Part shown: positions 1 to 11,815 of the stretch, piece after piece | Position numbering within the stretch: the stretch's first letter is position 1 | Layout: every line of letters begins with the position of its first letter | Source of the DNA: Saccharomycopsis fibuligera x Saccharomycopsis cf. fibuligera | Lineage: Eukaryota > Ascomycota > Saccharomycetes > Ascoideales > Saccharomycopsidaceae | Direction: 5' to 3' | Assembly: GCA_001936135.1 (NCBI GenBank) | Contig: CP012818.1 | Location: forward strand, 2,542,001 to 2,606,000 | DNA length: 64,000 bases | Notes under the pieces: generated by a model | What the model saw: only the letters and a program-made list of their open reading frames with translations | Databases searched by the model: none | Told to the model about the DNA's origin: nothing | Program-made: the position numbers and the translations under genes

Positions 1-130
1 AATTTGTGTGGTTTTTCCTCATTTTTTTCTTAGTTTTTTATCAACAAATTGTGCTGCTTGAATACAAAAAATTGTTCATCTCTGCCCGCGCTCTTTTGAA
101 CTTCAATTTTGAAGATAAATTGTTTTCAGT

Positions 131-691
131 ATGTCTTTCGGTTTACCAGAAGCAGCTGTTTCAGCTTATTTTATTGGTTACTTAGCTTTTCGTTTAAAAT
201 ACCTTGCCATATCAAAAGCCCATGAAAGACAAATCCTCAAAGAAGGCGGTGTTGAAAAAGGGAAAGCTGTGTCTGCAACTCTCGCTTTCCTTTTCATTCT
301 AAATGCTTTTACATGTCCATTGGAAGCATATTTGACAGGTTTTACTTTTGATTATATTTGTTTCATTGGAATCATTATCAACAGCATTGCTTTGTACTTT
401 TTATACAAAATCGTTCAGATTTTGGGAGACTTGTGGACGGTAAAGCTTATGGTTGCTAAATCCCACCCATTGATCAAGCACCCGTTGATTGACTTTTGCA
501 AGCATCCAAATTACTACTTGAATATTATTCCTGAAATTATTAGTTTGAGCATGATTTTCCATTCATGGTGGTCCTTGGCCACAGTTGGCTCAGCAATCTT
601 CATTACTCTAGCTCTTAGAATCAGAGAAGAAAATGGTGTAATTGCAAATGAGTTGATAGATCCAGATCGTTTAATACAGCAGAAAAAATGA
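131..691 (+). CDS. isoprenylcysteine carboxyl methyltransferase (ICMT)-like membrane protein
   Basis: 186 codons from an ATG that follows an AT-rich leader. The protein is hydrophobic, with four to five likely membrane segments (about residues 5-25, 45-70, 75-100 and 135-160). The C-terminal third has the layout of the ICMT/phospholipid methyltransferase superfamily: a CKHPNYYLNIIPE segment near residues 123-135, a hydrophobic stretch, then RIREENGVIANE near the end, where these enzymes bind S-adenosylmethionine. It is shorter than yeast Ste14 (239 aa), so I place it in the wider ICMT-like group rather than call it Ste14. The substrate cannot be read from sequence. Location in an internal membrane is inferred. 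Confidence 0.6.
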   Translation: MSFGLPEAAVSAYFIGYLAFRLKYLAISKAHERQILKEGGVEKGKAVSATLAFLFILNAFTCPLEAYLTGFTFDYICFIGIIINSIALYFLYKIVQILGDLWTVKLMVAKSHPLIKHPLIDFCKHPNYYLNIIPEIISLSMIFHSWWSLATVGSAIFITLALRIREENGVIANELIDPDRLIQQKK

Positions 692-1339
692 TATTTGTTT
701 ATATTTGTGTATAGCAAACACGGACCATTCCAGTCTACGAGAACAGTGGAACACCATAGTGAGTATCTCTTAAGAAAAAGTACATAATCTCGCTTTATGA
801 ATATATTTTCAGCGAAATAATTCTACAAACCTTCTTTATATGAATCATCCCACCGAGCTGTTGATAGCCTGGTTTTGTTTGAATAATAATTGATTTCGAA
901 ATATTGATTTTTGACGTATTTAAATATATATCAATCATGTTAAAAAAGTGCACTTATTTTACCCATCCTGCAGTAACGCAAAGCCGAAAGCTAAAACCGA
1001 AATCTCAGTTCAGAACCTGAAAACAAATAGCGGCAGCTTGTTTAAGATTTCGGCACTATATATGCACAAGTGCTAATTTAGAATATGGCATCGAGTACTT
1101 AGATGTAAATGAGCCAGCAGAGATCCGCTGTCTAATGTTTTTCCAAATCTGCTTAGGCCTGCAGAGCTTTAGCACTAGTATTGATGCTGTAAAACGGTGG
1201 TGTGAGTGTTTTACCCCTGTATTATGTCTATTGAATTTGAACCCTTTAATTTAGCCCATGGGCTTTGACAGTACCGTAAAATTGTAATAGTAATGAATAA
1301 AAAAGCTAACTGTAAACTTGTTGGTACCGAACAATGTGC

Positions 1340-1374
<35 letters not shown>

Positions 1375-2002
1375 AAGGATTTGGCATTCTAGAACTCTGT
1401 TTTTGCTTTTATGTTTTAGTACGTTTCCATACATATTACCAAATGGGTGCCAAGTTTCAGCTTTTCTTTAATACACTTTCGTGAAAACTACCATTTAGAA
1501 AACAAAACGCAAAGTAGATACTTCCATTAACAATTGTTATTGTAGTAAGTTCAACAGATTAATTAGTTCAGAATTAAAAAAAGTTATGATATTAAATCTG
1601 ATTCTAGCATAGGGTGACCCAAAAACGAATAAAAAAGCAATAGGTGAACAAATGTGTTGTGGGAAAAGAAAAAAGTGGAGAAACAAACCAGAAAACAAAA
1701 TCAAAAAAAAAGAAAACATAGCAGAATAGTCATAACTTCTGCTGCGGGCGTAATTCCTCCCTGTCAAGAAAGTTGAGCAGAAAAGAAACAGCTTGAAACA
1801 ACATACTTTAAGGAAACGAATTTGCAATAAAACCTGGTAAAAACAAACATCAATGAAAGGGACAAGGTGAACGCAAAAAATGAAGAGTAAAAGAAAAGTC
1901 ACGCATTAGTTAGTCACTGCCAAAAGAACCGGTAAAGCAATCATAATAATAAAAATTCATTGGTGCCAATTGACTCTATTAAAGTAAGACGTGAGTTTAC
2001 AT
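692..2002. other. intergenic region without a supported gene
   Basis: 1.3 kb between the ICMT-like gene and a convergent secreted-protein gene. No ATG-started frame with coding character is visible. It contains a run of 31 A at 1341-1371 and A-rich tracts around 1560-1900. Confidence 0.6.
1341..1371. repeat. poly(A) tract, 31 nt
   Basis: Uninterrupted A homopolymer read directly from the sequence. Its length may vary between isolates or be affected by sequencing. Confidence 0.95.
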
Positions 2003-2989
2003 TTATTTGTAATAGTAGTCTGGAAGTGGGGCCAAAAATGATTCGCCAAAGAAGGATTTGTAATCCTCAATAGGATCAAAGTAAGTAGTATCATTATCAA
2101 GACACATATTGCCACCGGTTTTACCAATGTGAGGACAGTGGACATCTGGTCTAAATGGCAACATCACTTGATGAATGTTTCTGCAAAAAATGGTGTTTCT
2201 ACCACCTTCGTAACCTTTACCTAATCTGATACCACTCAAGAATGATTGACATTCATCAAAAGATTCATATTGCTGGTTGGTACCATTACAGTAGTTTTGA
2301 TGGATCTTGCAAATAGACTCAATGGCACTTTTCTTGATTAACTGTTCACCAGTCAAGTTGGCTTGAGGATATTGAGCAACTAATGCTTTACCTACAACTT
2401 CATTGGTAAGATCATAAGCTCTGTCAAAGTTTCTGAAAGAAGAATCGTATTCAGAAATAGCAAAACTACCATTTTTTGGTACGACTCTAAACCAAATGTC
2501 TAACTGGATTGGCAACGTGAAGTTCAATTTATCAAAAAAGAAGTCAACAGTGGCAGTCCCTGAAATGACATCGCCAGTGTGGGCAAAGTTGGTCACAGTA
2601 TAGTTTTTAGAGAGACCAATCATCAAAAAGTCAACATGAGTAATGTTGGAAAACAAACCAAATATATATTCGGTATTCAATTCAACACCTTCGAAATTTC
2701 TGGTCAAAGAGATTCTGCCTCTGGAGTCGTCAGTGAAGAAAGTTGAATTGACGGATTTAGCCTGAATTTGGTTAGCCGGGAACAAGAACGAATCAAAGAA
2801 TTCTTTGAAAAACTTGAAAGTTTTATCTTCAGTATATTCATTGACAGGGGTTCCTGATACTGTTGGCTGTGAAGATGGAGATGATGGTGAATAGAATGAA
2901 AGTCCAGAGGCACCATGCTGGCCAATTGGGCTAGCGTTGACAGCTATGCAAAGCGATACAAAGATAACAGAGAAGAATTTAAGAAACAT
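2003..2989 (-). CDS. secreted Cys-rich protein of the fungal RPDVHCPHxG family
   Basis: 328 aa. I use the ATG at 2989, which opens directly into a classical signal peptide (MFLKFFSVIFVSLCIAVNAS, likely cleaved near residue 20). Several N-x-S/T sites suggest N-glycosylation. The first two thirds resemble a SnoaL-like cone fold by layout only. The C-terminal third holds the conserved part: a Cys/Tyr segment CKIHQNYCNGTNQQY, a CR-x2-H pair and RPDVHCPHIGKTGGNMC. I recall this block from secreted proteins of many fungi; no enzyme activity is known to me. It is probably extracellular or cell-wall associated. The family match is from memory; the signal peptide is clear. Confidence 0.65.
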   Translation of the reverse strand: MFLKFFSVIFVSLCIAVNASPIGQHGASGLSFYSPSSPSSQPTVSGTPVNEYTEDKTFKFFKEFFDSFLFPANQIQAKSVNSTFFTDDSRGRISLTRNFEGVELNTEYIFGLFSNITHVDFLMIGLSKNYTVTNFAHTGDVISGTATVDFFFDKLNFTLPIQLDIWFRVVPKNGSFAISEYDSSFRNFDRAYDLTNEVVGKALVAQYPQANLTGEQLIKKSAIESICKIHQNYCNGTNQQYESFDECQSFLSGIRLGKGYEGGRNTIFCRNIHQVMLPFRPDVHCPHIGKTGGNMCLDNDTTYFDPIEDYKSFFGESFLAPLPDYYYK

Positions 2990-5900
2990 TTTTGGGAACT
3001 GCAAGGTTTTTTGACCGAGTATCTTGAGTTGATGGTATTCTTTCTAAAAGGTTACCTGCGCGGGGTATAATAGATTTTTGACTTTTTTTTGAAACAAAAT
3101 GTTATCTGTTTATTTCCTCAGTGAGTATTTTTGTCTCTTATCAAAACGTGAGGCAAAAAGAACAGAATTCCGGGATTATGCTCTCAAAATTTTTTTGGCT
3201 CAACAATACTTTTGAATATTTTCTTTTTGGCTTCCAAATTTTATCGTTCACACCAATGAAACTAGTGGCGCCAGGGTTGCTTAAATAGCATTGTGACCGA
3301 GTGCGGGTTAACAAGTGGTACCAAATAAAACGAACAAGATCCGAATAGACCAGACAACATTTCTATTGTTTGACAATTGTTCATGACAGACAAAAGTACT
3401 CGGCGTTTTGAAAAGATCCTGCATCTGGCTGTCGACGCGCAGCATATGTATGCGGCATGCAGTACTAGTGTGTACAATAAATAACTAGCCGCATATCTTG
3501 CAGTAGATCAAGAGTGCCATAGTGAACTTTTATACTCAGCGTAAAATCTTTTTCGCCCTTTAGTTTGTGAAAAACTTTTTGAGGAAAGTGGTACTGTGAA
3601 AAAAAATTAAAAAGTATTACAAGCTTGACGCTAAAAAAAATCACCTCCCAGTATACTTTTCTATCCGCACGCTTAAATAATTATTAAAATTAGACGGTAA
3701 ACGCCTTGGCTTGAGTTGGTTATCCGCTGTACTTGAATGCAGCAACTGCCGCGAAAACCCGCTTTTGGTGAGTTTTGGGTATTTTTCGGGCGGTTGGTAC
3801 GCTTTATGTAACATGCATATTATGCATATATCATCGATTACAAACATTATATTACAACCGGAGGTCACCCTGTCGCTTTTATTGTCGGTCGTATTTTGGT
3901 TAATACGTTAGAGACTAAATCAGGCAACAACGTTCGTCGGCAATTTTTAATTGATTAAAAACTCAAAACATTGGCGAGTACTTTTTCATCTCGTTTTCCT
4001 TCAGGACCAAAAGCGCTGAGTTAAAAAATAGTGTATTAATGAGCATATGTTGGCTTTTTTGCCATTCAATGTAATTTTACCTATTTATATATCCTTTTCG
4101 TCTGTGTGGTGTCAAGACTTACCAAGTATTATATTATTATGGATTTGTAAATCCTCAGCTACACATACGTAAAGTTGCAGAACATAGCACTCAAAACTGA
4201 CTGGGACTTTGTTTCTGCTCCACTGTAAACTGCTGGGATGGCATATTTTATATTTTTATACACACAACTATGGCACATTATGATACCCTCCCGACTAGAG
4301 AATTTGCCAAGATAAAATGACGTTCAATTGTTTACTTGTATATAGCTATGTTGATTCCTTGGTTATCTTTTGTTTTTATAATTTTTTTCTTTCTAAGCGG
4401 AGATGCTTGTCGATGTGTCCATATCATGCAACCCAACGATGACGATCTGGCGAATCTCATGTTTATTTTATTGTATTTTTGTATAAGTTGAGCAGGATCC
4501 ACTAAGGTTTTAGACGGATTTTCGGGGAATGAGCCCGCGTTAATGTGTGGTTGCATGCAATACAACCATCAATGTCGCTTCATTTTATTTATTAATTTTT
4601 TCTCTGTATGGCAGGTGTTCCTGTTGCTTTTTTGTTTGATACCACACTGGGCTGCTTTATATTGCAAGTTACTCCACACGCTTTCACTTGATTGACTGCA
4701 ATAGCAAAGCTACGATAAAGAGAGTTCAGCCATCTCAAATTGTATGCCCTCACAGATTCTGTCTCAAAACTTGTAGCGATTGGTATTGATTGTGAAAAAA
4801 GGTGTGCTAGTCAAGATGTAAAAATAAACTCTATTATTCACGCATTAGGGGAAAAGAGGACGTTACAGGTCCGGCATAGCTTCTAGCTGGGCAAGAAGTT
4901 TATACAGTAATAATATTTTGAATAAAAACATGAAAACAATGTATTTACTGTAACTCCGCTTAGGTTTATGCCGAACTCACTCAGCGCATAGATAAATATC
5001 AAATAGATGAACTAACAGCTAAAGTCGTAAAAGAGCCTACCCAAAAAAATAAGTGAAAAGTGCAAAATTATACAATCTTGCAATTATCGGCTAGCATTAA
5101 TGTTTTGAATAATAATGATTTTTTCAGATATCTGAATACATTTGGAAAATATGTTACTATGGTTACTTTCAGTTTGCTGCGAATGTAGAAGGCTGGTAAA
5201 ATCTATTAGAATTAAGGTTATGATATTAACTGGCGAGCAGAGTCAAAGAAAAGTTATTGAACACCGGAAGAATATTTTTGTTAAACAAAAGCTCGATGAT
5301 CATATACAGTTGCAAAGTATAAACCGCGGCAAGGTAAAAAAAATTTTAAAAATATGTGTTGTTAGTATTGCTATTTGATGTTGATCTGCCAAACGTCTTA
5401 CAAGCCAGCAAACCGTATGCACCGAGGCCATGCCATGTCGAAGATCTGCACGTTAGAAGATCATTACTACTGCTACACTGCCGAAAGAATGGTGAGATTG
5501 TTGAATGCAGCTTTACATCTTTAATTAAGACAAAAGATTATCTTCTGGATCGACGCATCGGCGATATCTCTCATCGTTGGCAAACAGCCCCAGATATACA
5601 CAAATCTTACATATTGGTTTAATTATTTTTTTTTTTTTGTTTTAGACATTAGTGCCCAGCATATCTGCAACTTGACTTTTTCGTTTTTTTTAAGCCTCAA
5701 TGCTTTGCAAATCTCGAGGTTTATGTATGCTCTTTCTGCCCTTCAAAATAAAGATCTGACAAAGTAAAAAAGTGCACGACATGCTACATTATAGTTATCA
5801 AAACCGCAAGACACTTAGCCGATGGCTATAACTTCAACTGCAGAGGATACGAAGACAAAGTTTTGAGATTGCCGTATGGTACGTTGTTGACTCTACCAAG

Positions 5901-6984
5901 TTTTACGTTGACTTGCTTGTTAAGATTTTTCAGTTTCCGGAAAACACTACCTCTTATAGGTTTTGAAGAGTGATAATCTTGATGTTTGAATATGTATGTA
6001 AGTTCTTAGAGTTTCAGAGAAATCAAATTTTGTCGTTGCTTATTCCAATATATTATTTAAGACTTCGTATATCACTGTAACCAAAAGCAACGTCATCTAT
6101 ATAGGTGGCATAAATTGAGAAAGTTGAGAAGTTATTAGGATGATTCGAGCATTAGATTTTTTTTCTTTGTAACTCTAACACTCTATTCACAACTATTAGT
6201 AGTTTTTTTATTCTCAGTAAAATTCTAACTCAAAAAATAAAAATATAAATATAAAATAATACTAGGTATAATTAGGTATAATTACCTGCCTTAAACTATT
6301 TGGCTACAAATAAACGATGAGATAATATGTTGTACTTCTCAAAATTCATATACCTCTGAAAAGAAATCTTCTACATGAATGATCTCCACCGCAGAAGTGT
6401 ATAAACTTTCAAACGATTTACTTTGCCAATTAAATTAATGTGCCTGATATACAGGTGGAAAGCATATGCCTGTAATATCAACATGTTGAAGTGTTTGGAC
6501 GAGAACTGGCCAGTGATGGACATGCAATAACACAGAAAACCAGGACTAAAGTTATATAAACTATCTGTTTGCAAGAGAGCCAGTTATTTGAAAAGATATC
6601 TATAAAACATTCAGGTTAACAATTAGGGAAGCTTGGATAATACAGAATTGGTTCCGGCTACTTTCGTATCGGTGACTTGAGATGGTGCAGGATGCAGCGG
6701 TACATGTTTTCGTGTTTCTAAAATTTCCTTTACAATTCACTCTAGTAAGAAAAAGTTTTTCTAAGCAAACACAAGGCTTCAGATATTACATGATATAACA
6801 TCAGATTGAATAAAATTTTATGACAAACAAAAAGGAAAAAAACACAAGCAGACAGCTTCCACTTAAACCCTTCTTTTCACTGCAATTATTATTACTATTA
6901 TTATTTAATAAAAATAAGTTTTCATTTTAATAAAAGAAAAGATAGAAAAAAGCCTTTAATAATCAATTAATACACACATACTAC
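2990..6984. other. 4-kb intergenic region without a supported gene
   Basis: One of the longest gene-free stretches. Several short frames exist but none shows a recognisable domain. The most notable starts with an ATG at 5142 on the plus strand and contains an SVCCECRR segment, which recalls the first half of the zinc-ribbon family, but no second Cys block follows. No tRNA or repeat unit was recognised. Confidence 0.5.
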
Positions 6985-8578
6985 TTAGTTCATAGCTTTA
7001 ACTAATTGGTTGATGAATTCTTCACGGTTACCGAAAGAACCACCTTGGATAAAGTGCTTGAATTTTCTGTCAACACCCCAACCACCGTTTGGATTAGACA
7101 ACTTGAATGGCCACAAAAAGTTGTTAGCTTGTTTGAAGTTTGGACCAACAGTGTAAATTTCGTGGACCAAGTCTTCAATGGATTGGATACCGTATTTACC
7201 CAAGTGAGCTTCAATGAGAGCGTTGTCACTCAAAGCAATTCTTTGCTTGTTGATCTTACCGAAACCTCTCTTGTAGATCAATTTTCTAACGGTAGCCAAA
7301 GATGGGTAACCGTAAGCAACGTATGGTTCAACCAACTTCAACAATTCTCTGGTAGCCTTAGTGACTTTGACGAAAACACCAGCGTTGATTTGCAACAATC
7401 TCAACAATTGTAAAATCTTTCTTGGCTTTGGTGGGATCTTGTTGATACCCTTGATTCTAACAACGAAAACCAATCTGGATTCACCTGGAACAAAGAAAGA
7501 ACCAGAAGCAGCAGCTTCTTTTCTAGCAGCAGCAACCTTCTTCAATTCGTTCTTGTATTCTTCTTCGTAAGCAGCAGTTCTCTTAACGATAGCATCTCTC
7601 TTAGCTCTGTTGGCCTAAAATAAAACATGTTAGTAACTTGGATAACTTCAAAATAATTGTCTAATCCAAAAATGGTCACAGCTAGTTTTTTTTTTTACTT
7701 CTAATCCTGTTCTTAATCCTATTTTTATTTTCAATATCAGTCCCGAAAGATGGTTAACGTTAAGACAGCATAGCCGCAGCTAGTCTAACAAAATGGTATG
7801 GTTTTCATCACTTTGAAAAATATTTAAAAGATTTTTGTTGGATTAATTGTAACCATTATTTAGATGCGTGCAATGAAGCAATTAATACATACAGCTCTTC
7901 TCTTTTGTTTAGATTCAGCCAAGTCCTTGGAGTTCTTGTCCAAAGCCTTGCTCTTTTTCAACAAGGTTTCTGGAGGCAAGATAGCATCAGCCTTAATAAC
8001 TGGTCTAAAATAAAAGTTAGTAATTCAAGTTGCTACAAGTTTGTAGCGGAGATGAACTAATAAGTGTAGGTAATTTAGGGCCATCAAATATAGTGCATGC
8101 CAATTATTGTAAATCTTTTGTTTTGATTTTTGTATACTATAATGCAAACCATTTTTCTACTTGGCATCTGATTTTTCCATCATTATTCAAAATATAAGGA
8201 ATTCGCTTTTTGCTTGAGCAGTAGAACTTAGTTACTATGCTTTGTTTGTCAACTTGTTGTACTTTTGTTCAATCCTGACGACCGACAAGGTCATTGTATG
8301 ACGATAATAATGACTGAATAATAATTTTTTAAGTATCTTATAATCATTCAAAGATGAAGATGTTTCAATGATGTGCTTTCGTTGCATTTTTTGAGGAAGA
8401 CTTTAGACTTTTCATTTGATACATTGTCTGCTGATAAATTTTCTCCATTGGACTTTCATTTGATGACCATGATACCACCACAATATCTACACTTGTTCTA
8501 TCCTCGCAACAACGGAAGTGAAATGTATCTACCGTTTGATGAATGAATCACTTACTGTTTAGGAGTTGATTTAGCCAT
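6985..8578 (-). CDS. RPL7: 60S ribosomal protein L7 (uL30), three exons
   Basis: Spliced on the minus strand: exon 1 8578-8556 (23 nt), exon 2 8004-7893 and exon 3 7614-6985, joining in frame to 254 aa (yeast L7 has 244). Donors are GTAAGT and GTATGT. Both introns carry a perfect TACTAAC (8016-8022 and 7629-7635) close to a TTTTAG acceptor. The protein starts [20 protein letters not shown]. Exon 3 holds the L7/L30 body, including [40 protein letters not shown] and the C-terminal [19 protein letters not shown]. Codon use is strongly biased (TTG, AGA, GGT), as in highly expressed yeast genes. Two introns at these places match the S. cerevisiae RPL7 genes. Intron 1 is 551 nt; intron 2 is 278 nt and hosts a snoRNA. 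Confidence 0.97.
7731..7816 (-). ncRNA. intronic box C/D snoRNA, snR39/snR59/snR39B-like
   Basis: Inside RPL7 intron 2, same strand. Box C is GTGATGA (complement of 7805-7811) and box D is CTGA (complement of 7737-7740). They are flanked by a short UCAA/UUGA terminal stem (7813-7816 with 7731-7734). Directly upstream of box D, the guide (complement of 7741-7754) is antisense to the 25S rRNA segment CCCGAAAGATGG. In S. cerevisiae, RPL7A and RPL7B intron 2 host snR39 and snR59, which target this same rRNA segment. By the fifth-nucleotide rule this guide would point to the G of CCCG (equivalent to Gm805, the snR39B target) rather than to Am807; numbering is from memory. Confidence 0.85.
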
Positions 8579-9226
8579 TTTTGATCTTGTTGCTATATTA
8601 TATGCTTTCCTTTCCTATCAAGTGGGTCAAGAAACTCTTGAGATAAAATATTGCAACAGTATATTTTTCAAACTTTTTTTTTCTCTCACTCACGATACTA
8701 ACTCCCTTACAATTCGCAGGCAGTTTTTTTCGCTCGTCCGCATGGGCGCTGCCTCACTCGCTCACTCACGCACATTGCGACGGGCGCTACAAGGCGGGCA
8801 ACGACCGAAAACTGGTAGTTTATCACGTGGTACTGACTTTTGCTTTTTTTCATCTTTTTTTGGTCGCGATATAGCATCATGTGCACCAGTGACTGCGTCT
8901 CTTTTGAAATAAGCATATCAAGTGATATTCATGTGACTTTAAAATATAGCCCTTCTATAGAAATAGCCCTTTTGTATATCGCAGTTTGCCATGTATAACC
9001 TCTGTATCAATATTGATAGCATAACTCAGTACTTTACATGGGTAAAGCACTGATGTTACTATGAGATTCGGTATTTGAGTCAATCAATTCAAACAACATC
9101 AGCTTTTATACTTTATTGAAATGCAAAATCTACTCAATCTCTTATCACAACAACACCTATAAGCGCGGATATCATAGCATTCATTATTACTCGGGTAAAA
9201 TTGTGCCTTTATATAAGCTATCACTC
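8579..9226. promoter_or_regulatory. RPL7 promoter region with a CACGTG box
   Basis: 648 bp between the RPL7 start and the 3' end of MMS4, so it should hold the RPL7 promoter and the MMS4 terminator. A palindromic E-box CACGTG (Cbf1/Tye7-type site) lies at 8824-8829 within a GC-richer island at about 8730-8830. T-rich tracts lie nearer the gene. I did not recognise a Rap1 or Tbf1 consensus. Confidence 0.45.
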
Positions 9227-11815
9227 TCAGTCATCCATAAGCAAACTGTCTGGATCATCAGATTTGAACAAATTTACCAACAAACTATCAACTCTTGAAT
9301 TTACCAATTTCCGGCCATTATAATCTCTTCCAAGAGTATTACGACTTGTTGTAGCATTGTATAGTTTCATTATTGTAGGATATTTGTCCACAATTTGTTT
9401 GGACTGTGCCGCAGAAACATATTTGAACTGTTGTAATGCAAGCTTCAAGCATTCTTGCGGCGTATCTCCACTTTTTATTGGACCAAACTCATTAAAAAAT
9501 GAATTTTTTTTCCATGCAATATTATCGTAAAATTGCTGACCAACAGAAAACGTGAAACTTTTCAACCACATGAGTAAATCTGCAGTACTGTTGATTGGGA
9601 ATGCATAAACATTATGCTCAATTTGTGCTTCTAAAACTATTGATTCTATTTCATCAACAGTTAGATTGATTTCGCCAGTCAAAACGTTTTTTTTTCTTCT
9701 CTTTCGTTGTTGTTGTTGCTGTTGCTGTTGTTGCCGTTCAGTTTCTTGAAGGACTTCCAGCTCCTCTCTGCTCATATAGTTTCGTACTCTATTAACATAT
9801 TCTTGATTTCGCTTTCTCTTAATTTTTGAAATGAAATTATCGTAACCTTTTAAAATCAATACGACTTGTTTAAACACCATAGGAACGAATTGTTTTTTAA
9901 AATTGGCTAGTTCAATTAAGAACTCTTTGCTTTGGTAGCTGCAAACAAAATCTTCCATGTTGTAAAAAATCCCCACCACATCTTCTAATACATTAACAGG
10001 CCCGTCTAAAGGTAAAAAGCAATTATATGTATCGCTAAACACCTTATCTGTTATTCTGCTCCAAGTAATTAACTTGAAATTGGTAGTTAATTGGGACAGT
10101 TGAATATTTTTGTTTGGAATTTCAACTCCTTGAAGATGCTGCCTCTTGATATGTTCAATAGTTGAAACATGTTCTTCAAAAACTTGAGCCAATTCAATTT
10201 CGCGAATTTTACTAGGATCGAATTGCAGCATAATGGTATCTTTAGTGGCTCCCAACTGCTTTATAATTTCTGCATCAGCGTTTAAAATCATTTCAGAACT
10301 AATTTCAGCCTTGTTTCTTTTCGTCTTATTAGCTTGAGCTAATACTTTTTTGGTGAACTGAGAAAGATAATTATCATGGCTATCCATGTACGCATTCGTA
10401 TTCCTATTTGAAGATGGTTGTTTAGGAATGGAAGGATACGTTCTGCTTTTTTTCACCGCTTTGGATTTGGATTTGGACTCGGTTTTTACTGGAGAGATAT
10501 CCAAGAAGCTAATATCGGTACTGTCAATGGGATCACTAGGTAATGAACTTGAAAATAATTGAAGCGTTACATTGTGCTTTGCAGATGATAAAGGCTGTTT
10601 TGTTTTAGGTGATGGGAGCTTCTGCTTGTCTGATCGAAAAATTATATCATTATCGTCATCAGATAACTCATTTCCGCTACTAAGTAGTTCAACCAATTCG
10701 TGTTTTGCTTCTGACTGTTTCTTGAGCACATGCTGGCTATTGATACGATCTTCAATAAGTTGTTCAAAAGTAGGCAACTTACTCCTCACTGTGTTACCGT
10801 CGGGCTTAAGAGAGCTCTTGCGTTCTCGAAAATCAATCTCAAGTTCATTATCGTTGTCACTACTGAAGTCAAATGGTGATCTGCTGTGTGCTTTAGCTTC
10901 TTCTTGCATGATTTCCACTGGCTGTGAATTCTCGGGCCAACTTGACATAAAATCCAAAGAACTGTTGGCCTTAATTGGTGAAAGCAAATTATTGGAAAGC
11001 AAATTATTGGACAGCAAATTATTGGAAAAATTATTATTGACAGATTCCACTGTTTTTGATTTGGACCTCAGGGTATTTTGTAAATGTGACCTATTGACTT
11101 CATCATCATTGAAGCTGGTTTGAGAGCTTGAAAGAAATAATTTCTCATTGGAATGAGCATTACTTAAAATGCCTTTAGACGTTGTATTGTTATCTGTGCT
11201 TGGTTTTTCAACTCTGTTTTTAGCTGGAGTAGATGCCCAACCAATAGTGGTTGTAAAGTCCTTTGATGTTGAAAATTGTGAACTGTTTAAAGACGCTAAT
11301 TTTTTTTGCTTATCGGCTCGCTGCATCTCTAATTCATCAAGTTGCCAATCAATGGAATCGTCACTTAAAAAATCATCAATCATCTTAGTTCTTGAATGGG
11401 TCTTTTTGCTGATATTTTCAAATGAGCCATGCCTTCTGTTGTTCCCGGAGCCTTCATTATGACCATTTTTATCTTCATGAGTAAAAGCGCTTGTGTTATT
11501 GACCTCTGAGTCTGCAAAAAGGCTATTGTGAGGTTTCGACCCTTCCAAATTTATGCTCTTCCTGAAAGATTGATTTTTAGAACTTCTTGAGTTTTCAACG
11601 CCAGCATTGAATGGCAGCTCAGTAACTTGTAAATCATCATCTTCATCGCTGGCTAAAATGTCATCCACGTTATAAACGCAGGGCTCGGCGCTTGGCTTAA
11701 TGTTATTGTTATTCTTCGTCTTAGTTTTGACATTGTTGGGTTTTGCATGAATTGTGGCATCATCGTTTTGTAGATCATCATCAAGTAACTCTATTACCAG
11801 TATGCTACTGTCCAT
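9227..11815 (-). CDS. MMS4: Mus81 partner, crossover junction endonuclease subunit (Mms4/Eme1)
   Basis: 862 aa. The N-terminal 500 residues are acidic, Ser/Asn-rich and probably disordered; they include a SUMO-interacting-like ILVIELLDDD at the start and an NNLLS triplet repeat near residues 265-280. The last 340 residues have the XPF-family fold as in Eme1/Mms4: an ERCC4-like nuclease domain (about 520-780) without the catalytic GDXnERKX3D signature, then FGPIKSGDTPQECLKLALQQ and a tandem helix-hairpin-helix region ending LLVNLFKSDDPDSLLMDD. This matches the non-catalytic partner of Mus81, which cleaves branched DNA in recombination and replication-fork repair in the nucleus. A glutamine run interrupts the domain near residue 695. 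It is longer than S. cerevisiae Mms4 (691 aa). Slx4 was considered and rejected from the C-terminal motif. Confidence 0.8.
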   Translation of the reverse strand: MDSSILVIELLDDDLQNDDATIHAKPNNVKTKTKNNNNIKPSAEPCVYNVDDILASDEDDDLQVTELPFNAGVENSRSSKNQSFRKSINLEGSKPHNSLFADSEVNNTSAFTHEDKNGHNEGSGNNRRHGSFENISKKTHSRTKMIDDFLSDDSIDWQLDELEMQRADKQKKLASLNSSQFSTSKDFTTTIGWASTPAKNRVEKPSTDNNTTSKGILSNAHSNEKLFLSSSQTSFNDDEVNRSHLQNTLRSKSKTVESVNNNFSNNLLSNNLLSNNLLSPIKANSSLDFMSSWPENSQPVEIMQEEAKAHSRSPFDFSSDNDNELEIDFRERKSSLKPDGNTVRSKLPTFEQLIEDRINSQHVLKKQSEAKHELVELLSSGNELSDDDNDIIFRSDKQKLPSPKTKQPLSSAKHNVTLQLFSSSLPSDPIDSTDISFLDISPVKTESKSKSKAVKKSRTYPSIPKQPSSNRNTNAYMDSHDNYLSQFTKKVLAQANKTKRNKAEISSEMILNADAEIIKQLGATKDTIMLQFDPSKIREIELAQVFEEHVSTIEHIKRQHLQGVEIPNKNIQLSQLTTNFKLITWSRITDKVFSDTYNCFLPLDGPVNVLEDVVGIFYNMEDFVCSYQSKEFLIELANFKKQFVPMVFKQVVLILKGYDNFISKIKRKRNQEYVNRVRNYMSREELEVLQETERQQQQQQQQQRKRRKKNVLTGEINLTVDEIESIVLEAQIEHNVYAFPINSTADLLMWLKSFTFSVGQQFYDNIAWKKNSFFNEFGPIKSGDTPQECLKLALQQFKYVSAAQSKQIVDKYPTIMKLYNATTSRNTLGRDYNGRKLVNSRVDSLLVNLFKSDDPDSLLMDD
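10984..11028. repeat. 15-bp in-frame tandem repeat in MMS4
   Basis: Three near-identical copies of a 15-bp unit (AGCAAATTATTGGAA and variants) encode NNLLS three times on the minus strand. Because the unit is a multiple of three, copy number can vary without a frameshift. Boundaries are accurate to a few bases. Confidence 0.8.

Noticed and set aside
1537-1902. 121-codon minus-strand frame rich in Phe and Leu
   Set aside because: No ATG start; it is the reverse of A-rich intergenic DNA.
8005-8555. Search for a second snoRNA in RPL7 intron 1
   Set aside because: No RTGATGA/CTGA pair on the coding strand; only one-mismatch boxes.
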